A stretch of DNA of 64,000 bases from Streptomyces alboniger (GCF_008704395.1 NZ_CP023695.1:3348001-3412000), one strand, 5' to 3'; counted from the stretch's first letter, positions 41,830-52,091 are shown. The notes: a model not told the origin generated them from the sequence alone. Translations and numbers: made by a program.

Positions 41830-42192
41830 CTACGCCGTCGGCCCCGAGCACTCGGAGGTCTCCTGCGCGCGGCCCAGGCTCGCGTCCAGCTCCCTGCGGA
41901 CGTCCTCCGGCAGGTCGCCCGCGCAGCCCCAGGCGACTATCAGGTCGGCGACGCGGCTCAGTTTGATGTTGGTGTGCTGCGAGGTCTCCCGCAGCACGGT
42001 CCAGCCCTGGTCGGGGGTCAGCCTGCCCATCGCGACGACGATGCCGATCGCCTGGTCCACCGTGGCATGGGATTCGACAGCCCGTTCCAACTGGCTGACT
42101 TTGCGTTGCAGCTCGACGACCTTGTCACCCTGCTCGATCGAATCGGCCGGCTCGTCCGGTCGTCGTTGCGGATCCACGTCTGATGACGTCAC
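41830..42192 (-). CDS. ANTAR-domain RNA-binding regulator
   Basis: 120 residues. The ANTAR domain is visible at the C-terminal half: VESHATVDQAIGIVVAMGRLTPDQGWTVLRETSQHTNIKLSRVADLIVAWG. ANTAR proteins bind paired hairpins in mRNA and cause antitermination. A short coiled coil (DKVVELQRKVSQLERAV) precedes it; no GAF domain is present. GTG 42192 has GGAGG 4 bases upstream and is preferred to ATG 42240. Confidence 0.85.
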   Translation of the reverse strand: MTSSDVDPQRRPDEPADSIEQGDKVVELQRKVSQLERAVESHATVDQAIGIVVAMGRLTPDQGWTVLRETSQHTNIKLSRVADLIVAWGCAGDLPEDVRRELDASLGRAQETSECSGPTA

Positions 42193-42620
42193 ATCGCCTC
42201 CGGGCGGGGTAGGGGCCAGCGCCAGAATGCCACGGTGCATTCGACGGGCACCACAATTCCTTCACGTCCGCTCCCCGCCGATGCCGGAGACTGGCCGTAC
42301 GCGCGGGGGCATATGCCGCGTGCAAGCTACCAGGAGGACGGCGGCCTGCGGGCGGGCCGGACGGGCTTCCGGCCCGCCCCCCTCACGGGCCGCGCCACCG
42401 CCTTCCTCGCGGACCGCGCCACCGCCCTCAGCCCCCGCCCTCAACCCCGCGTACGTGACATCCATCGCATCGTGCGCCTTGAATACCCCTTGCGCGCAGG
42501 GGAGTTGATGCCACCGCGCTATCACCGAACGGCATCGGTCCAGCGCCGCCCGCACTCCCGATACTCGTCCCGACCGGAGGTCGCACCCGCAGGCCTCCAT
42601 CCCGGAAGGGACACACCCCC
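42193..42620. other. Divergent intergenic region before snpA
   Basis: 428 bases without a convincing gene. A 13-bp direct repeat CCGCGCCACCGCC occurs near 42392 and 42416. No LysR-type snpR gene is seen here, unlike the S. lividans and S. coelicolor snpA loci. Confidence 0.5.
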
Positions 42621-43328
42621 ATGAACAAGACCAGAACGGGCGTCCTCGCCGCCCTCGGCACCGCGGCGCTCGTGGCCACCCTGACCGCCCCCACGGCGTT
42701 CGCGGCCCCCGCCCCCGCGTCGGCCCCCGCCGACAAGAGCGCCGGCCAGTCCGCCCCCGCGTTCCGGACATCGGCGTACGCCTCGTCCTCGTACAACGGC
42801 GAGAGCCAGGCCGCCAACCGGCAGTTCTTCGAAGCCGTCATGAAGTCGGCGCTGAAGAAGCAGTCGGCGAAGCCCGGCATCCAGGCCGTCACCGTCACCT
42901 ACAGCACGCGCAGGGCCCCGAGCTTCCGCAGTCAGATAGCCCAGAGCACCCAGATCTGGAACTCCTCGGTCAGCAACGTGAAGCTCCAGGAGGGCAGCTC
43001 CGGGACCGACTTCGAGTACCGCGAGGGCAATGACTCCAGGGGCTCCTACGCCTACACCGACGGGCGCGGGCACGGCTACATCTTCCTGGACTACCGGCAG
43101 AACCAGCAGTACAACTCCCTGCGCGTGACGTCCCACGAGACGGGCCACGTCCTCGGGCTGCCCGACCACTACTCGGGCCCGTGCAGCGAGCTGATGTCCG
43201 GCGGCGGGCCCGGCCCGTCGTGCACCAACGCGCGGCCCAACGCCCAGGAACGGCAGCGGGTCGACAGCATCTGGGCCCGCGGGGTCGCCGTCCTCAAGGA
43301 CGAGGGCGAGCTGACGAAGATCCGCTGA
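42621..43328 (+). CDS. snpA: Snapalysin, secreted zinc metalloprotease (M7)
   Basis: 235 residues. Signal peptide [28 protein letters not shown] with AFA-AP cleavage site, then a propeptide-like region to about residue 90. Zinc site [25 protein letters not shown]: His172, Glu173, His176 and Asp182, the metzincin variant with Asp as third ligand. Extracellular small milk-casein-type protease. GGAAGGGA lies just before the ATG. Confidence 0.94.
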   Translation: MNKTRTGVLAALGTAALVATLTAPTAFAAPAPASAPADKSAGQSAPAFRTSAYASSSYNGESQAANRQFFEAVMKSALKKQSAKPGIQAVTVTYSTRRAPSFRSQIAQSTQIWNSSVSNVKLQEGSSGTDFEYREGNDSRGSYAYTDGRGHGYIFLDYRQNQQYNSLRVTSHETGHVLGLPDHYSGPCSELMSGGGPGPSCTNARPNAQERQRVDSIWARGVAVLKDEGELTKIR

Positions 43329-43454
43329 GTCCGGTTCCGGTTCCACCGGGTCCGGCCGGGGGCCGTAGAGTCCGGCCCCCGGTCGCCCGTCTCGTACCGC
43401 GAGAAAAACGGAATCCGGACCAACCCGGCCGCGCGTGGCAGACTCTCCCACGAC

Positions 43455-45488
43455 ATGGGGACTCATGCTCAGGGGAAGCAGCCGGGCCGCCGCGGCCGGC
43501 GCCGCCGTGTGCGGACGGGCCTCCAGGGGCTCCTGAAGCGCCTGGAACTGCCGGTCTTTTCGGGGCTCCTGGAGCGGCTGCGGCACCTGAAGCGCCCCGG
43601 CGGTCAGGCCCGTCCGGTCCGCCCCGCCCGCCGGGCCCGCCGCCGCTTCCTGGACTACCCCCGCTCCGGCCGCGAGGGCATACGCCGCTGGCTGCCCTCC
43701 TGGCGGCAGCTGTTCGGCGCCACCGGCCTCCTCGTCCTCGTCACCACGGCGCTCTTCGTCACCGTGTACGTCAGCGTGGACATCCCCGACGAGAACGAGG
43801 CGGCCCGCCGCGAGGCCAACGTCTACTACTGGTCCGACGGCTCCCAGATGGTGAGCACCGGCGAGGTCAACCGGCAGATCGTGGAGCTGGACCAGATCGC
43901 CCCGTCCGCCGTGGACGCCGTGATTGCCGCCGAGAACGAGACGTTCTACGAGGACTCGGGGGTCTCCCCCACCGGCCTGCTGAGGGCGGCCGTCGCCATG
44001 GTCGGCGGGGGTGAGAAGCAGGGCGGCTCCACCATCACCCAGCAGTACGTGAAGAACACCTACCTCTCGCAGGACCAGACCGTCACGCGGAAGGTCAAGG
44101 AGTTCGTCATCGCGCTGAAGGTGGACCGCAAGAAGAGCAAGGACGAGATCCTCAAGGGGTACCTCAACACCAGCTGGTTCGGGCGCGGGGCCAACGGCAT
44201 CGAGGCGGCGGCCCACGCCTACTACGGCATCCCCGCCAAGAAGCTGAACCCCAGCCAGGGAGCCATGCTCGCCGCACTGCTGAAGGGCGCCGAGCTGTAC
44301 GACCCGGCGGGCGGACCGGGAAACGACCGGCGGGCGCGCGAGCGCTGGGCGTGGATCCTGGACCGGCAGGTCGAGGTGGGCCTGATGACGAAGAAGGAGC
44401 GGGCGAAGTACCGCACCTTCCCCGAGCCGCGCAGGCAGTCGCGCTCCACCAGCCTCGGCGGCCAGACCGGCTACCTCGTCGACATCGCCAACCGGTACGT
44501 CAAGCAGCACACCGGCCTCACCGACGAGGAGCTGGCCCGCGGCGGCCACAAGATCCACACCACCTTCGACCGGGGCAGGACCCGGGACCTGGAGCGCGCC
44601 GTGCGCGGCGTGCTGAAGCGCGACCTCGCGCCGACAACGCGCCCCGCCGACAAGCACGTACAGGTCGGCGCCGCGTCCGTACGCCCGTCCGACGGGGCGC
44701 TGGTGGCGCTGTACGGCGGCCCCGACGCCACCGAGCACTTCACCAACAACGCGGATACGTCCGGCGTCCCGGTCGGCTCGGCCTTCAAGCCGTTCGTGCT
44801 CGCCGCCGCGCTCCAGCACGGCGTATCCATAGGGGCAGACAGCCACTACGCCCCCGACGGCACCCTGCGCCGCTCCAAGGGAAAGCCGGACCCCGACCAC
44901 CCCACGCTCGGCGCGGCCCTGCACACCGGCGGCAACGCCACCTACGTACGCCTCGGTGAGGACATCGGCCGGGAGCAGGTGCGCCGCACCGCCATCGACG
45001 CGGGGCTGCTGCCGGAGAGCATGGCCCCTCTGGAACCGACCTTCTCCGTCGGCACGTCGACGCCCAGCGCGATCCGGATGGCCACCGCCTACGGCACGTT
45101 CGCCAACGGCGGGCTGCGGCACGCCCCGTACTCGGTCACCAAGGTCGTCAAGGACGGCGCGAGCCTGCCCGGTCTTGAGCGGCCGGGGCCGGGGCGCGCG
45201 ATGGACGAGGGTGTGGCCCGCGAGGTCACGGACGCCCTGCGCGCGGGCGCCGAGGACCTCGGCCCCGGGGTCGCGGCGGGCCGCACGGGCGACCAGGACC
45301 GGCTGCGGACGGCGTGGTGCGCGGGGTTCACGCGGGACCTCTCGACGGCGGTGACCGTATTCCGCGTGCGCCGGGGCCAGTCGGCGCTGCTGCCGATGTC
45401 GGGGGTCGGCGGGGACAAGTCGGGGCGCGGGAACGCGCTTCCGCCCAGGATCTGGAGCGCGTACGCGGAGGCCGGAGGCGGCCGTTGA
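43455..45488 (+). CDS. Class A penicillin-binding protein with altered transpeptidase motifs
   Basis: 677 residues. A long basic cytoplasmic N-terminus, one TM segment (LFGATGLLVLVTTALFVTVYVSV, about 88-110), then a GT51 glycosyltransferase with catalytic Glu160 in AAENETFYEDSGVSP and GGSTITQQYVKN. The transpeptidase has S442-x-x-K445 (GSAFKPF), but the second motif is GGN (492-494) instead of SxN and the third is RTG (610-612) instead of KTG. The glycosyltransferase looks intact; transpeptidation or beta-lactam binding may be reduced. The C-terminus lacks PASTA domains. Confidence 0.9.
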   Translation: MGTHAQGKQPGRRGRRRRVRTGLQGLLKRLELPVFSGLLERLRHLKRPGGQARPVRPARRARRRFLDYPRSGREGIRRWLPSWRQLFGATGLLVLVTTALFVTVYVSVDIPDENEAARREANVYYWSDGSQMVSTGEVNRQIVELDQIAPSAVDAVIAAENETFYEDSGVSPTGLLRAAVAMVGGGEKQGGSTITQQYVKNTYLSQDQTVTRKVKEFVIALKVDRKKSKDEILKGYLNTSWFGRGANGIEAAAHAYYGIPAKKLNPSQGAMLAALLKGAELYDPAGGPGNDRRARERWAWILDRQVEVGLMTKKERAKYRTFPEPRRQSRSTSLGGQTGYLVDIANRYVKQHTGLTDEELARGGHKIHTTFDRGRTRDLERAVRGVLKRDLAPTTRPADKHVQVGAASVRPSDGALVALYGGPDATEHFTNNADTSGVPVGSAFKPFVLAAALQHGVSIGADSHYAPDGTLRRSKGKPDPDHPTLGAALHTGGNATYVRLGEDIGREQVRRTAIDAGLLPESMAPLEPTFSVGTSTPSAIRMATAYGTFANGGLRHAPYSVTKVVKDGASLPGLERPGPGRAMDEGVAREVTDALRAGAEDLGPGVAAGRTGDQDRLRTAWCAGFTRDLSTAVTVFRVRRGQSALLPMSGVGGDKSGRGNALPPRIWSAYAEAGGGR

Positions 45489-45558
45489 CCTTGCCCCTGG
45501 GGCAGAGCCCAGAGTCTGCGTCACCGGGCCGACCGGCCCGGTGACGGAGGATGGACCC

Positions 45559-46425
45559 GTGAACGCGCAACCGCATGACGAACTGCTCTCCATCGGCGTG
45601 TTCGCCGCCCGCGCCCGGCTCTCGCCGAAGGCGCTGCGGCTCTACGACCGGCTCGGGCTCCTGGAGCCCGCGTACGTCGACGAGGTCAGTGGCTACCGCT
45701 ACTACCGCGTGGACCAGGTCGAGCGCGCCCGCACGGTCGCGCTGCTGCGCCGGCTCGACATGCCGCTCGCGGGCATCGCCGAGATGGTGCGGCTCGACGG
45801 GGAGCGGGCGGCGCTCTCGCTCGACGCCTACTGGGCGGGGATCGAGGAGCGCTTCGCCGAACAGCGGACGCTCGCGGCCTACCTCCGTGGACGACTTTCG
45901 GGAAGGAACGCCGAGTTGTACGCGACATTCGAAGTGAAGACCGTGGACGTGCCGGAGACGCACGTCCTCAGTGAGACCCGGCACGTGGTCGCCGGGGAGC
46001 TGGCCGCCTGGATCGGCCCCTCGGCCGAGCGTCTGGAGAAGGCCGCGAAGGAGTGCGGGGGCATCGCCGCCCCGCACTTCGTCGTCTACCACGCGGACGT
46101 GACCGAGGAGAGCGACGGGCCCGCCGAGTCGTGCGTGCCGGTCGTGGACGCCGAGGCGGCCCGGGCCTGGGCGGCCGCGCAGGGGCGCGCCTCGGACGCC
46201 AAGGTCCGCGTGGAGCCCGCACACCGCCTGGCCTACACCCGGATCACCAAGGCGCAGGTCGCCTATCCGCAGATCATCGCGGCCTACGACGCCGTGGAGG
46301 CCTGGGCCGCCGAGCGGGGGCTGACCATCACGGGACCGTGCCGCGAGGTGTACTTCGCGGACTGGGGGCGCAGCGGCCCGGAGGACGAGGTGTGTGACGT
46401 GGCGTTCCCGGTCTCGGCCGGATAG
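45559..46425 (+). CDS. MerR-family regulator with GyrI-like effector domain
   Basis: 288 residues. N-terminal MerR helix-turn-helix: LLSIGVFAARARLSPKALRLYDRLGLLEPAYVDEVSGYRYYRVDQVERARTVALLRRLDMPLAGIAEM. A linker helix and a C-terminal SOUL/GyrI-type ligand domain (VPETHVLSETRHVV...RLAYTRITKAQVAYPQIIAAYDAVEAW) follow, as in BmrR-type activators sensing hydrophobic compounds. GTG 45559 has GGAGG 8 bases upstream and is preferred over GTG 45541. The target is not obvious here. Confidence 0.88.
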   Translation: MNAQPHDELLSIGVFAARARLSPKALRLYDRLGLLEPAYVDEVSGYRYYRVDQVERARTVALLRRLDMPLAGIAEMVRLDGERAALSLDAYWAGIEERFAEQRTLAAYLRGRLSGRNAELYATFEVKTVDVPETHVLSETRHVVAGELAAWIGPSAERLEKAAKECGGIAAPHFVVYHADVTEESDGPAESCVPVVDAEAARAWAAAQGRASDAKVRVEPAHRLAYTRITKAQVAYPQIIAAYDAVEAWAAERGLTITGPCREVYFADWGRSGPEDEVCDVAFPVSAG

Positions 46426-46489
46426 CGGCACCCGCCTCCCCACGCAACCCGGGCGTCATCGCCCTCCCCCGCGCCTATCCTGAGGAAGC

Positions 46490-48274
46490 ATGGGGGACGG
46501 GGACGGTAAGCGCGGAGTAGCGGCCGGGGGCGTCAAGCCCTGTGCGGCTCAAGGGAGTTGGCGCGTCCGGCTGCGGCGGTGGGCCGCGTCGGGGAGCGGC
46601 GACGTGCTCGGCGCGGGGGTGCTGTTCGGCAGCGATCGCGTGCTGACCTGTGCCCATGTCGTACGCGACCCCGCGACGGGCCTGCGCCCCGATCGCGTAC
46701 AGGTCGAGTTCCCGCTGCTCCAGGGCCTGACCCGCACCCCGCACCGCACCGCGACCGTGGCGGCCGGGCACTGGGTACCGCCCTTCGGCAAGGCGCAGGG
46801 CGACCTGGCGGTGCTCGTCCTGGACGAGCCCGCGCCGGTGCCGTCGCCGGTCAGGCTGCACCGCACGCTGGACTACCGGGGCGCCCCGGTGCTCATCGAC
46901 GGCTTCCCCGAGTTCCAGTCGGGCGGCCAGTGGCTCACGGGCGCGTGCATGGGGCCCGGCGGCGAGGGCGACGAGCGGGTGCAGATCGACCTCACGGGGG
47001 CGGGCAGGCTGCGAGGCGGGTTCAGCGGCTCCGGGGTGCGCGAGGAGGGCGGCGACCGGCTGCTCGGCATCGTCGTGCAGGCCGACGAGAGCGGTGAGCA
47101 CGGGTACATGATCCCGGCGGCCACGGTCGCCAAGTACTTCCGCCGGTTCGCCGAGCGGTACGTGACGGGGCCGCACGCCGTCCCCGGCCACCGTGTCGTC
47201 TCGGCCGAGGCGGCCCGCGCGGCCCGCCCGCACGGCCTCCAGCGCACGGTGGCCCGCTGGCTGAACGCCGACCAGGACGCCTGGGACACCGAGGTCCTCT
47301 TCATCGCCGAGGACGACGAGCGGGCCCGCCAGGCGCTGTACGTCGTCCTGAACATGGCCGACAGGGAACAGGCCCCGCAACTGGCGGCCGGTCCCCTGGA
47401 CTTCGACGTGGGCGAGCCCAGTGCCACGCCGCTCCTGTCCCGCGCCGGGATCGCGCCGCGCGTCGGGAGCATCGGGCTCGTACTGGATCTGGAGGACGTC
47501 GCCCTCGACGAGCCCTCCCGGCCCGAACTGCGCGAGGCCATGGCCGTGTTGCGGCACGAGCTGCGGCACGCGGCGCGGCCGCGCACCAGTTCGCCCCGCC
47601 GCCCCGCCGTCGCCGTGCTGTACGCCGACCGGTCCCCCACCGAACCGGCGGCCGCCGTGCGGATCCTGCGCGAACTGGCCGACGGCGGAGCGCGGTTGCT
47701 GCTGGTCGTGCGCGACGCCACGCACGGCTTCCCGTACGCGGTGGCCGAGCATTTACTGCCCGCCGAGCGGGCCGCGCAGTGGTTGCAGCGGATCGGCGCC
47801 CGCGTCGACGTCCTCGCCGACGCCGAGCGGCGCGCGCGGCGCCTCTTCCACCGCGTGGAGCCGCACGTCGTGGACCCGCCGGCCGCCACCGCGTACGCGG
47901 CGCGGGCCGCGCTGTGGACGGTGCAGCTCAGCAACGAACTGCGGCCCCTCGCCGGGCGGGGCGGACCGCGCTTCCTGGAGAAGCTCTCGTACGCCGAACA
48001 GGCCGTGGACACCTACCTGTTGCGGGCCGAGGCCGCCGAGAGCGAGCTGCGGCAGGTACTGGACGAGCATCTGCGGCTGCGCGGGCTGCTCCGCGACCAC
48101 CTGGCGCGCCTCGCCGGGCGCGGCCTGGCCGAGCACCCCGCCGCCGTCGGCCCCTACCGCGAGGCGCAGCAGCTCCTGATGGCCGGGCCGTGCCCGCTCG
48201 CCGACGCGGAGCGGGCGGTGGAGGCGTTCGCGCGGGTGGTGCGGCGGCTCGCCGAGGCGGAGGGCGGCGCGTGA
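46490..48274 (+). CDS. Trypsin-like serine protease with large helical C-terminal region
   Basis: 594 residues. The N-terminal 200 form a trypsin-like fold with triad His56 (TCAHVV), Asp105 (GDLAVLVL) and Ser179 (GFSGSGV); no signal peptide, so a cytoplasmic protease. The residues after 240 are not a family I can name: an alpha/beta part (VGSIGLVLDLEDV, AVLYADRS, LLLVVRDATHG) and a helical tail. ATG 46490 has GAGGAAG upstream. It is the first gene of a five-gene unit; its stop overlaps the kinase start (GTGA). Confidence 0.82.
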   Translation: MGDGDGKRGVAAGGVKPCAAQGSWRVRLRRWAASGSGDVLGAGVLFGSDRVLTCAHVVRDPATGLRPDRVQVEFPLLQGLTRTPHRTATVAAGHWVPPFGKAQGDLAVLVLDEPAPVPSPVRLHRTLDYRGAPVLIDGFPEFQSGGQWLTGACMGPGGEGDERVQIDLTGAGRLRGGFSGSGVREEGGDRLLGIVVQADESGEHGYMIPAATVAKYFRRFAERYVTGPHAVPGHRVVSAEAARAARPHGLQRTVARWLNADQDAWDTEVLFIAEDDERARQALYVVLNMADREQAPQLAAGPLDFDVGEPSATPLLSRAGIAPRVGSIGLVLDLEDVALDEPSRPELREAMAVLRHELRHAARPRTSSPRRPAVAVLYADRSPTEPAAAVRILRELADGGARLLLVVRDATHGFPYAVAEHLLPAERAAQWLQRIGARVDVLADAERRARRLFHRVEPHVVDPPAATAYAARAALWTVQLSNELRPLAGRGGPRFLEKLSYAEQAVDTYLLRAEAAESELRQVLDEHLRLRGLLRDHLARLAGRGLAEHPAAVGPYREAQQLLMAGPCPLADAERAVEAFARVVRRLAEAEGGA

Positions 48275-50655
48275 GCCCGGTCAGGCCCTGCCCGCACCCC
48301 GGCTGCGCGGGCACCCTCACGCCCACCGGGTACTGCCTGGCCGGCGGGGAGCGCGTGGACCCTGCCACCGGGCGGCACTCCACGGAGCCGTACCCCGCGC
48401 ACCCATCGAGTCCCGCGCACCCTTCGTATCCTTCCTCCTGCCAGGAGTCCTCCCAGCGCTGGATCGTCGAGCCGGGCCTCGCCGCCGCTCCCCCGCCCCG
48501 CCCCGCCCGCGTCACGCTCCCCGCGGAGAACCCCGACCCCACGGTCCTGCCCGAGATCACCCTGCGGGACCGCGCGGACAGCGAGGGCGCCGGTCTCGCG
48601 GCGCCGAGCGGGCTTCCGCTGCCGCCCGGCACGCTGCTCGGCGGCCAGTACCGCCTGGTGCGGGCCCTCGGCTACGGCGGGATGGGCGAGGTGTGCCTCG
48701 CCCGCGACACCAACGTCGATGACCGCGCCGTCGCCATCAAGATGCTCCACGCGGAGCTGGCCGAGGACTCGTACCGCCTCCTCAAGGGCGAGCGCAGAGA
48801 GCTGGTCGAGCTGAACCACGACGGTTTCATCCGGGTGTTCAACTACGGGCACCACCCGGGGGTGGGGGACTTCCTGGTCCTCCAGTACGTCGACGGGCTC
48901 AACCTCGAAGAGGTGCGGGCCCGCGCCCGCGAGCACCCGGAGGAGTTCGGCCACGAGCGGTTCCGGGAGTTCGCGCTCGCGTACGGCGTACGGATCCTGG
49001 CCGGGCTCGCGTATCTGCACGCCCCCGAGCGCGGCAAGGTCTACGGCGATCTGAAGCCCCCCAACGTCATGCACGACGGCTCCACCACCAAGCTCATCGA
49101 CGTCGGAAGCGTGCGCCGCGCGGGCGCGCCCGGCCTCACCACCCCGCTCTACCGCGCCCCCAGCGTCGGTGCCCACGGCGAGTCGGAGTCGCAGGACGAC
49201 CTGTTCAGCCTCGGCGAGACGCTGCGCACCCTGTGCGGCCTCGGCGCGACCCGCCACGACCTCGCGGACCTGGCCGCGCTCGGCCCGCTGGACGACGCGT
49301 CCGCCGGGCACCGCGGGCTCGGCCTGGTCTCCCTCGCCCGGGCCCTGCGCCGCGCCACCCGCACCCGGCGCGCCGACCGCTTCGCCAACGCCCGCGAGAT
49401 GTCCGAGCAACTCCGCGGCGTCTTCCGGGAGTTGAGGTCGCTGCGGACGGGCGCGGAGACCTTCGAGCCGTCGCCGCTCTTCCTCCAGTCCGCGTACGCC
49501 CTCGACGGCGGGCTCGGCGCCGCCCCCGAGGTGTCCCGCTGGGCGGCCCCGCCCTCCGCGCCCCGCTACCCCCCTCCCGGCCCGCCCGAGGTCGCCCGGC
49601 GCCTGCCCGTGCCGCGCCCCGACCCGGACGACGACCACCACGGCGAACTGAGCAGGCTCAGCGACGACGACCCCGCGGCGCTGCTCCAGCACACCGGCGA
49701 CTGGCGGGACTCCCCCGAGGTGCACCTGCTGCGCTGCCGTCTGCGGCTGCGGCTCGCGCCGGACACCGACCCCGACGCCCTGCCCGCCGCCGAGACCGCG
49801 CTGGCCCTGGCCGAGGACGCCATAGGCCCCGCGAAGGCCCCGTACGACTGGCGCCTCGACTGGCACCGCGGCCTGCTCGCGCTCGCCCGCTCCCGCGTCG
49901 CCGAGGCCCGCGACCGTTTCGACCGGGTGTACGGCGCGATCCCCGGGGAGTACGCGCCGAAGCTGGCCCTCGGGCACTGCGCCGAGCACCTGCGGCGGCC
50001 CCACGAGGCCCTGACCTTCTACGAAGCCGTACGGCTGCGCAATCCGTCGCTGGGCAGCGCGGCCTTCGGCGCCGCCCGCGCACGGCTCGCCCTCGGCGGC
50101 CCGGACGCCCTCGCCGACGCGATCGCCGCGCTGGACGCCGTGCCCCAGCACTCCCGGCACCGCACCGCCGCCCGTACCGCCGCCGTCCGCATCCACGCCG
50201 ACCACGCCCGGGACGCCGACGGCCTCGGCACGGCGCTGCGGGGCCTCGCCGGCCTCTTCTCGGCGCACGGCCTCACCGACGAGCAGGCCCGCGTGCGGAT
50301 GAAGGCGGAGGTGTGGGGCGTGGCGCACCGGCTGCTCGCCCCGCCCGACGGCGCCCCGCGGATGACCGGCGCCGAGCTGCGGGCGGTCGCCGCCAGGGCC
50401 GACCCGCTGCTCGAATTCCCGCCGGACGAGCGGCGGTTGCGCAAGGACCTGTCCCGCTTCTACCGGGGCCTGGCCCTCCAGGCCGCCCGCGACGCACCGC
50501 CGCGGGACACCGAGGTGCCGCTCGCCGAACTCCTCCTGGACCGCGCCTACGCGGTACGCCCCTTCGCCTTACGACACCACAGGGACACCCCATGGCCGGG
50601 CAAGAAGATCAGGAACTGGATCAGGAACAACGCTCCGACGCAACAAGGTGGTTGA
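48271..50655 (+). CDS. PknG-like Ser/Thr protein kinase with TPR
   Basis: 794 residues. The N-terminus has CPHPGCAGTLTPTGYC, resembling the PknG zinc/rubredoxin-like part but with only three cysteines. The kinase domain runs from Gly134 (LGYGGMGEV) through Lys157 (VAIKML), the catalytic Asp260 in VYGDLKPPNVM (YGD, not HRD, as in PknG's YND) and Asp277 in IDVGSV (DVG, not DFG). A Pro-rich linker is followed by helical TPR repeats from about 480 to 770. GTG start overlaps the protease stop; cytoplasmic. The mycobacterial PknG module (with GlnX and GlnH) is the nearest parallel. Confidence 0.88.
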   Translation: MSPVRPCPHPGCAGTLTPTGYCLAGGERVDPATGRHSTEPYPAHPSSPAHPSYPSSCQESSQRWIVEPGLAAAPPPRPARVTLPAENPDPTVLPEITLRDRADSEGAGLAAPSGLPLPPGTLLGGQYRLVRALGYGGMGEVCLARDTNVDDRAVAIKMLHAELAEDSYRLLKGERRELVELNHDGFIRVFNYGHHPGVGDFLVLQYVDGLNLEEVRARAREHPEEFGHERFREFALAYGVRILAGLAYLHAPERGKVYGDLKPPNVMHDGSTTKLIDVGSVRRAGAPGLTTPLYRAPSVGAHGESESQDDLFSLGETLRTLCGLGATRHDLADLAALGPLDDASAGHRGLGLVSLARALRRATRTRRADRFANAREMSEQLRGVFRELRSLRTGAETFEPSPLFLQSAYALDGGLGAAPEVSRWAAPPSAPRYPPPGPPEVARRLPVPRPDPDDDHHGELSRLSDDDPAALLQHTGDWRDSPEVHLLRCRLRLRLAPDTDPDALPAAETALALAEDAIGPAKAPYDWRLDWHRGLLALARSRVAEARDRFDRVYGAIPGEYAPKLALGHCAEHLRRPHEALTFYEAVRLRNPSLGSAAFGAARARLALGGPDALADAIAALDAVPQHSRHRTAARTAAVRIHADHARDADGLGTALRGLAGLFSAHGLTDEQARVRMKAEVWGVAHRLLAPPDGAPRMTGAELRAVAARADPLLEFPPDERRLRKDLSRFYRGLALQAARDAPPRDTEVPLAELLLDRAYAVRPFALRHHRDTPWPGKKIRNWIRNNAPTQQGG

Positions 50656-52091
50656 GCCGCGAGATGAGGGGGCCGCGGGCCCGCGTCGGCCTGGAGGTGA
50701 GCCAGGTCGTCGAGCTGCCCCGCCCGCGCCCGCCGGGGACCGCGGAACCGGCGCGGATGTACGCGGTCCTCACGGTGACGGTCCGCAGACCCGGCGCCCA
50801 CGCGCCGGACGGCCCGGCCCCGGACCGGCCCCGCCCCCGCCTCGCGGAGGTGCTGCTCATCGACCACTCGTCCTCGATGGTGATCCCGCCGAGCCGCCTC
50901 GCCGCCGCCCGCGCGGCCGCCGTCAGCGCGCTGGCGAAGATCCCCGACGGAGCGCTGTTCGCCCTGGTCGCCGGGGGAGACAGAACCGCCATGATCTATC
51001 CCAGGCGGCCCGGCCTCGCCGTCGCGCACGCCGAGTCGCGGGCCGCCGCCGAGGCCGCCCTGTACGACTGCACACCGGGCGGCGGCACCGCGATGGGCAC
51101 CTGGCTGGAGCGGGCCAGGCTCCTCTTCCGCGATCTGCCCGCAGGCGGATCCGGCGCCTACGTACGGCACGCCCTGCTGCTCACCGACGGCAAGAACGAA
51201 CCCGGCTACGAGTCTCGCGAGGACCTGAACGACCGCGTCCGGCGCTGCGCGGGGGTCTTCGACTGCGACGTGGTCGGCATCGGGGACGCCTGGGAGACGG
51301 AGGAACTGCTCTTGATCGCAGGCGCGTTGGGCGGGCGGACCCGGGCCGTGGAGGATCTGACGCGGCTGCCGGGCGAGCTGGCCGCGCTCACCGGCCGGGC
51401 CGCCGAACGCGACGTGACCGGCCTCCGGCTGCGCCTCTACCACCGGGCCGGGGCGCACCCCCACTCCCTCGAACAGGTCCACCCCACCCGGACCCCGCTC
51501 ACCCCCGCCCGCACCGACCTGACCGGCGTCGAGACCGGCGCGGGCGGCCCCGTCGAGGAGTACGAGCTGGGCCCCTGCGGTGAGGAGACCCGTGCCTACC
51601 TGCTCTGCGTCGGCGCGCCCTACGACCCGGCGCAGCTCGGCAAGGAACTCCTCCTGACGGAGGTGGAGATCGACGCCGGTGAGCACGGCACGGAGCACCT
51701 CGAACTCCCCGCCCCCCAGCCCGTCCTCATGCGCTGGACCGACGACGCCGACCTCTACAGCCGCCTCGATCCGCAAGTGGCCCACTTCCAGCACGAGGAG
51801 GAGCTGCACCGCACCTTCGAGCGGGCCTGCGCGGAGCTGAAGCGCGGTGCCCGCGAGGAGGCCCGGACGCTGCTCGGCACGGCCTGGCGGCTCGCGGGAG
51901 AGACCGGCGACACGGCGATGCGGGACCATCTGCGCCGCCTCGTCCGCGTCCGCGACAGTGAGCGCGGCACGGTGGAACTCCTGGATCACATCGCCAGGTT
52001 CGACGTCGAGGCGGCCCGCATCCAGTCGAGCATGACGGTCCTGCCAGGCGGCCGCCCGCCCCGCGCCCGCACCCCCGGCGGCCCCCGGTGA
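50592..52091 (+). CDS. VWA-domain protein
   Basis: 499 residues. The MIDAS metal site is complete: D91HSSS95 (DxSxS), Thr in GGGTAMG and Asp in LLTDGKNEP. This supports metal-dependent protein-protein binding. A beta-rich middle (VTGLRLRLYHRAG...VEEYELGPCGEETRAYLLCVG) and a helical tail follow. No signal peptide. The ATG at 50592 lies 64 bases inside the kinase gene; a TTG at 50652 or ATG 50664 could also serve. Its end overlaps the next start (GTGA). Confidence 0.85.
   Translation: MAGQEDQELDQEQRSDATRWLSREMRGPRARVGLEVSQVVELPRPRPPGTAEPARMYAVLTVTVRRPGAHAPDGPAPDRPRPRLAEVLLIDHSSSMVIPPSRLAAARAAAVSALAKIPDGALFALVAGGDRTAMIYPRRPGLAVAHAESRAAAEAALYDCTPGGGTAMGTWLERARLLFRDLPAGGSGAYVRHALLLTDGKNEPGYESREDLNDRVRRCAGVFDCDVVGIGDAWETEELLLIAGALGGRTRAVEDLTRLPGELAALTGRAAERDVTGLRLRLYHRAGAHPHSLEQVHPTRTPLTPARTDLTGVETGAGGPVEEYELGPCGEETRAYLLCVGAPYDPAQLGKELLLTEVEIDAGEHGTEHLELPAPQPVLMRWTDDADLYSRLDPQVAHFQHEEELHRTFERACAELKRGAREEARTLLGTAWRLAGETGDTAMRDHLRRLVRVRDSERGTVELLDHIARFDVEAARIQSSMTVLPGGRPPRARTPGGPR

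Noticed and set aside
42522..45593. 1023-codon minus-strand frame over snpA and the PBP gene
   Set aside because: Antisense shadow without domains; spans two well-defined plus-strand genes.
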